Origin: Desulfitobacterium chlororespirans DSM 11544
Lineage (GTDB): Bacteria; Bacillota; Desulfitobacteriia; Desulfitobacteriales; Desulfitobacteriaceae
Reading direction: 5' to 3'
NCBI RefSeq assembly: GCF_900143285.1
Contig: NZ_FRDN01000003.1
Location: forward strand, 434,001 to 498,000
DNA: 64,000 nt
Under the pieces are notes generated by a model, which searched no databases, was not told where the DNA came from, and saw only the letters and a list, made by a program, of their open reading frames with translations. Numbering within the stretch: the first letter of the stretch is position 1; every line of letters begins with the position of its first letter. Below, piece by piece: positions 59,806-64,000 of this stretch. The translations under genes were made by a program, and so were the position numbers.

Positions 59806-60999
59806 TCAGTAATTGAGTTTTTGCGTCCATTTCAAGGCTTCCAAATACAGTTCCATAAACTTTCGCGACGTGGTAAACCGATTCGCAGCTTTTTCCCAGT
59901 GACCTTTTTCCCAAGCCGTCACAAAATTCAACAGTTTCCGTTGCTCATTTTCGGCCCCCAGTAAGGCGTGTTTAACCTGTATGGATAGGGGGAGCCCCTT
60001 TAACACCTGTTCCATCGGACTGTTGAGCAATACATCAATGGCAGAGAAGATCCCTGTGAAGAAAAAACCGGAACTTTCACTCTGAGGGTAAAGTTCTGAG
60101 GCAAGGAGTTCCATGAATTTTCCCCGGATCAAGGACTGCTTAATCAATTCGGCATTTTCAACATTCTGCATATCCTTTAACAGCATCAGGGCAATCCATT
60201 GATGCATTTCTTTAATCCCGATAAAGGATAACGCGTGAGGAATGGACTGAATCTTATTTTTTGAACCCATATACACCGAATTAGCCAACTTCAATAGTTT
60301 ATAGGAAAGCCCTAAATCACTTTTTATAATATTGGCCATAGCTCCATAACTGGGCTCCGGTGAATTCAGCTCTTCAAGAACACTAAAAAGGTTGACGTTA
60401 AGGGTTACCACCTCTTTGGACTGGATAATGGCGGGCTTACTGAAAAAATACCCCTGAAACAGATCATAGCCCATAGCCGCCGCTTGTCTGAAATCTTCCC
60501 TGGTTTCAATCTTCTCTGCTAAAAACTTTACATTTTTACCGCAGCGTTTCATCAGGCTGGATTGTTCAGCTTTACTGACAGCCGGAAATTCTATCTTGAT
60601 AATATCAGCTATTTCGATTAAGGGCAGATTGTTTTGATCGGCTACAAAATCATCGAGAGCCAGCTTATAGCCCATATCCTTCATCTTTTTGCAGGCCTCT
60701 ACCGTAGCCGGAGTGACTTGATCCCGTTCCAGAATTTCCACCACAATATTTTCTTTGGGCAGCAAGAAAGGAATATCACTGTCAATCAGTTTTTTTGAGA
60801 AATTGATAAAGGCATTGCTGCCATCAGTCAAATCCTGGAGTCCCATGACAAGAAAGGTGTTGTAAATTAATTCGGCGGTGGCCTGGTCGTCGTCGATGCC
60901 GGAAAAAAAGTTATCACTGCTCTGCCTGTACAAAAGTTCATAGCCGTAAATTTTCAGGCCTCTGTCAAAAATAGGCTGTCTCGCCAGAAAAGCATCCAT
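59806..60999 (-). CDS. EAL-like/HDOD domain signalling protein (YuxH family)
   Basis: A 397-residue protein starting MDAFLARQPIFDRGLKIYGYELLYR. The N-terminal part is EAL-like but degenerate (ELLYR where EALxR is needed; LALDDFVADQNNLPL retained), so it is probably not an active c-di-GMP phosphodiesterase. The C-terminal part is an HDOD domain (about 195-390; SLSYKLLKLANSVYMGSKNKIQSIPHALSFIG). GGGGGTG lies six bases before the ATG at 60999. It follows the chemoreceptor gene by 70 bases in the same direction and is probably co-transcribed with it. Confidence 0.88.
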   Translation of the reverse strand: MDAFLARQPIFDRGLKIYGYELLYRQSSDNFFSGIDDDQATAELIYNTFLVMGLQDLTDGSNAFINFSKKLIDSDIPFLLPKENIVVEILERDQVTPATVEACKKMKDMGYKLALDDFVADQNNLPLIEIADIIKIEFPAVSKAEQSSLMKRCGKNVKFLAEKIETREDFRQAAAMGYDLFQGYFFSKPAIIQSKEVVTLNVNLFSVLEELNSPEPSYGAMANIIKSDLGLSYKLLKLANSVYMGSKNKIQSIPHALSFIGIKEMHQWIALMLLKDMQNVENAELIKQSLIRGKFMELLASELYPQSESSGFFFTGIFSAIDVLLNSPMEQVLKGLPLSIQVKHALLGAENEQRKLLNFVTAWEKGHWEKAANRFTTSRKFMELYLEALKWTQKLNY

Positions 61000-61069
61000 T
61001 ATCCGCACCCCCTTGCTGACCTGAGCTTATCCACCTCCCACTCAAGCCGGCAGCAGATTATCCCTTGAA

Positions 61070-63073
61070 TTATATTTTAAATTTCCTTACTAAAGCCTGC
61101 AGATTATCCGCACTGTCTTTAACGATATCCGTCTCCGTTTTGATTTCATTCGCCCTATCTTTGAGCATGACCACTCGATCGGCGACATGAGCCGTTCCTT
61201 CTGACCCGGATTCCGTGGCTCTTGCTATCTCGGCAATCCCATCCGCTACCGTTTTGATTGAAGCAAGAAGCTCCTGGGAAGTGGCGCTTAGTTCCGCGGC
61301 CCACCCATCAATGGTTTGGGCGTCATGATCGTAGTTTTCCCCCACAAGGACGGATTCCTTATAGTTTTCAACCACTTTGGTGTCAATGTATTCCAGCATC
61401 TGCCTGGAGGTATCCGCCAGGTTCTCCACTACTTCAAAAATAACTCCTAATGTATCTTGAATCTCTTTCACCGTATTCTGGGAGTTTTCCGCTAATTTTC
61501 GTATCTCTTCCGAAACCACCGAAAAACCCTTCCCGGCTTCGCCGGCCCTGGCTGATTCAATAGCCGCATTTAAAGCCAATAGGTTGGTTTGCACCGCTAT
61601 CTGCAAAATAACCTCGGATAAACTTTTAATTTTGGCCACTTCCGTAGTTTTTGCCAGGGCCGCATCCATTGTTTTCTTGATAGCTGAACGAGTCTGATCC
61701 GCCTCGGCCTGCAGCTCGAAAGCGCTGTCCTTTAAGGAGACCGCTTTTTTGCTGATTTCATGAGCGGATGAGGCTCCTTCCTGAGCTTTTATGGCTACGA
61801 CTTCCACCGCGCTGGCAATTTCAGTGGAAATTGCGGTTATTTCTTCCGTAGAGGAGGCAGTTTCCTCCATTCCGGCTGACAATTCCTGCACGGTTGCCGC
61901 CGCGTTTTCCAGCTCACCTGTGAGAACCGCTATATTTTGATGGGAGGCTAGGATCGCCGTATTCACCTTATTCGTTTCCGCAATGATTCCTTTAACCACT
62001 TGATGTATATTTTCTATAAATAAATTAAAGTAATCGGACATCTCCCCGATTTCATCTTGAGCTGAGATCACCACCCGTTTGGTCAAATTGCCTTCTCCCT
62101 CAGCGATGTCTTTAAGCATGGCCGTGATGGCCTTAATCTTACGAAGGATCATAATCCGAAACATAAACACCACGCAAAAACCCATGAAGACTCCCAAAAC
62201 GGCCATAAAAACCGCCTGATTCATGATCAGCTTTTGGCTCAGCATCGCGGCCACATTATAGCTTTGTCCAAGAAAAAGCATCCCGCTGACTTTTCCTGTA
62301 ACATCAGTAAGCGGTGTATAACCAACAAAATACTTTGAACCGTTAATGGTCGTTGAGCCATAATAAGCTTTTCCTTGCTTCAAAACGGTATCGATAATCC
62401 TCTGATCTTCCATTTTGGTGCCGATGAGACGAGTGCCGTTTTTGCCCATAATCGTCGTCGCAATTCTCTCATCGCCTAAAAACACCGTCACATCACAATT
62501 GAAGATTTTCTTTTGTGCATCCACATAGTCATTTCCTGAAAGAGCATATCCCAGGGATACGGCACCGTAAATACGGCCCTCCTCATCCTGCAGAGGCGTA
62601 CCGGCCCGGATCGAATAGTTTACCGACGTCCCTTCTTCAATGCCGACAGAGGCTTCCCCTTGCAGGGCCTTCTGGATATTGACCTGGTCAATAATACTGT
62701 CCCCGTATTTTTCCGGCTCATGGGTCCGCACAAATACTTTTCCTTCTTGGTCGGTAACCACCAAAAAATCAAGCTCCAATATTCTTAACGCCTGCTGACC
62801 GATGGCCAGCGCCCCTTGGCGGTTCCCGGTTCGGATCGACTCGATCAGCCCGGGGGATCTTGTCAATAATTCCGTGGCCTTTAAAGCCCTTTGCTGCCTA
62901 TTCTGGAGTTCTTCGCTTAAAACAAGGGCCTTGCCCCTTACCTCATCCTCAATATTTTGGTTAATAACACTTTCCACTGTTAAGGAAATAATAAAGTAAA
63001 CCGCTATAATAAAAATCGCCACACATCCCGCCATTAACACCGATATTTTCCCCGACAAACTATGGATTTTCAT
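61070..63073 (-). CDS. Methyl-accepting chemotaxis protein with Cache sensor
   Basis: A 667-residue transmembrane receptor. TM1 (about 12-33), an extracellular Cache-type sensor (about 35-280), TM2 (about 285-310), HAMP (about 310-365) and a cytoplasmic methyl-accepting domain (about 400-667). The hairpin tip is [34 protein letters not shown]. The sensor includes [13 protein letters not shown] and [11 protein letters not shown], as in Cache domains that bind small organic ligands. Ligand unknown. Start at 63073 with GGAGAGGCG upstream. Divergent from the gene at 63279. Confidence 0.93.
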   Translation of the reverse strand: MKIHSLSGKISVLMAGCVAIFIIAVYFIISLTVESVINQNIEDEVRGKALVLSEELQNRQQRALKATELLTRSPGLIESIRTGNRQGALAIGQQALRILELDFLVVTDQEGKVFVRTHEPEKYGDSIIDQVNIQKALQGEASVGIEEGTSVNYSIRAGTPLQDEEGRIYGAVSLGYALSGNDYVDAQKKIFNCDVTVFLGDERIATTIMGKNGTRLIGTKMEDQRIIDTVLKQGKAYYGSTTINGSKYFVGYTPLTDVTGKVSGMLFLGQSYNVAAMLSQKLIMNQAVFMAVLGVFMGFCVVFMFRIMILRKIKAITAMLKDIAEGEGNLTKRVVISAQDEIGEMSDYFNLFIENIHQVVKGIIAETNKVNTAILASHQNIAVLTGELENAAATVQELSAGMEETASSTEEITAISTEIASAVEVVAIKAQEGASSAHEISKKAVSLKDSAFELQAEADQTRSAIKKTMDAALAKTTEVAKIKSLSEVILQIAVQTNLLALNAAIESARAGEAGKGFSVVSEEIRKLAENSQNTVKEIQDTLGVIFEVVENLADTSRQMLEYIDTKVVENYKESVLVGENYDHDAQTIDGWAAELSATSQELLASIKTVADGIAEIARATESGSEGTAHVADRVVMLKDRANEIKTETDIVKDSADNLQALVRKFKI

Positions 63074-63278
63074 GACCGCCTCTCCTTTAATGCGAACTAT
63101 ATAGCTTTAATTTAAATGATTTAAAAATTAATTATTATTTTAACAAAGGAGTCTGAACATTTTCTGAACAATTCTTTAAAAGTAAAACATTTAAAATTGT
63201 CGTAAAAATGTCTATAAAAACCTTCCCACTTTATATAGAATAAGGGAAAAGGCTACTAACTCGGAAGGATTCTCTATT

Positions 63279-64000
63279 ATGAACAATAGCAAAATGCAAA
63301 AGTCCTTTTTTGCCGTCATGTTGCTGATCATGACTGCCAGTATTGCAGTGCCACTCTTCCGCCTCTCCCTGTCCGATCTCCCCAAAGCCGTAAAGGGCAC
63401 CCTGGATCTAAGAGATTATGACGGGGTTCGAGACAAAACTGTAACATTGAGCGGCGAATGGGAATTTTATTTCGGACAGCTTCTGACTCCCGAAGACTTT
63501 AAAAACCAGGAACCCTCAGGCAAAACCATTCAAAATGTGCCCGCCAGTTGGGGTTCTTATCAAATAGAAGAGGAACGTTTATCCCCTCAGGGAAGCGCCA
63601 CCTATCGCCTGAGAATCCTGCTTCCTGCTGAGGGAGGAAACTTCGGGATTAAAATCACCTGCATATCCGCCTCCGCCAGAATATTTGCCAATGGTCAGCA
63701 AATTCTGGAATGCGGCAGCCCTGGAAACTCACCTGAAACCACTGTCCACAAATATTATGCAGATACCGGCTACTTCCAAACAGATGACGGTGAGGTAGAA
63801 ATCCTTGTTCAAGCGGCTGATTTTTCTTATGTCAACAGCGGCATCCTTTATGAAATTCACTTTGGCGATCAAAAATCTATTGCCGCCTTGCGGATGTATG
63901 ACTCTTTCCTTGATATATCCCTCATATCCGGTATGTCTTTTTTGGCCCTTTACTTCTTTGGTTTAGGTCTGCAAAGAAAGCGAAGCGCCGAGGTACTGTT
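63279..64000 (+). CDS. 7TMR-DISM-type membrane sensor, partial (runs off the window)
   Basis: An open frame starting ATG at 63279 (GGAAGGA about 10 bases upstream) and still open at the window end; 240 residues are visible. There is an N-terminal membrane anchor (about residues 10-30), then an extracellular beta-rich domain with TLSGEWEFYFGQLLTP, VPASWGSY and GSATYRLRILLP. A membrane segment begins at about 210 (SGMSFLALYFFG). This is the layout of 7TMR-DISM sensors, which usually end in a histidine kinase or GGDEF domain. The output domain lies beyond the window, so the role is unproven. Confidence 0.75.
   Translation, partial: MNNSKMQKSFFAVMLLIMTASIAVPLFRLSLSDLPKAVKGTLDLRDYDGVRDKTVTLSGEWEFYFGQLLTPEDFKNQEPSGKTIQNVPASWGSYQIEEERLSPQGSATYRLRILLPAEGGNFGIKITCISASARIFANGQQILECGSPGNSPETTVHKYYADTGYFQTDDGEVEILVQAADFSYVNSGILYEIHFGDQKSIAALRMYDSFLDISLISGMSFLALYFFGLGLQRKRSAEVL

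Noticed and set aside
63074-63278. Flagellar (sigma-28) promoter before the chemoreceptor
   Set aside because: The sequence lacks a TAAA-N15-GCCGATAA match.

Overview
The window looks like a chromosomal segment of an anaerobic, menaquinone-using Gram-positive bacterium (Firmicutes, class Clostridia). The best guess is Desulfitobacterium or a close relative. This rests on the zinc-type S14 protein, Firmicute-style RpoB and RpoC lengths, strong AGGAGG ribosome binding sites with frequent TTG and GTG starts, a complete men gene set, two Tat-exported fumarate-reductase-like flavoproteins and mid-range GC. The species call is inference. I saw no rRNA, tRNA, CRISPR array, prophage or insertion sequence.

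Layout. 1-8000: a small membrane protein, then a tight minus-strand menaquinone operon menF-menD-menH-menB-menE-menC with a clear promoter and a palindromic operator. 8000-13000: truA with an unlisted 53-residue ORF behind it, acetyl-CoA synthetase and an OFA-type MFS carrier. 13000-18900: two near-duplicate Tat flavoproteins flanking a sigma-54 activator, with a textbook -24/-12 promoter in front of the second. 18900-22700: an RluA-type pseudouridine synthase, a conserved hypothetical, a 24-residue ORF, an HD-GYP protein and a DUF5317 protein. 22600-28400: a minus-strand peptide/nickel ABC importer with its promoter and operator-like repeats. 28600-31600: a NapH-like polyferredoxin with a CRP/FNR-type box, and a Cys-rich FMN glutamate synthase-like protein. 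31900-59300: a continuous minus-strand housekeeping block, read in transcription order as rpoB-rpoC-ybxF-rpsL-rpsG-fusA-tuf followed by the S10, spc and alpha clusters through rplQ. 59800-64000: an HDOD/EAL-like protein, a chemoreceptor and the start of a 7TMR-DISM-type sensor that runs off the window.

How the genes fit together. Menaquinone made by the men operon would feed membrane electron transfer. The polyferredoxin and the exported flavoproteins look like parts of anaerobic respiratory chains, and the sigma-54 regulator probably switches on at least the second flavoprotein in response to a small molecule. HD-GYP, HDOD/EAL, chemoreceptor and 7TMR proteins are signalling functions. The ribosomal block has several long non-coding leaders (before rpoB, rplC and rpsM) that may carry feedback control.

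The least expected observations are a four-cysteine insertion in EF-Tu, a 16-18 residue insertion in S12, loss of the canonical fumarate-reductase active-site motif in both flavoproteins, a degenerate MenE P-loop, and several precisely placed promoter/operator pairs. All are read directly from the sequence. No database comparison was possible.
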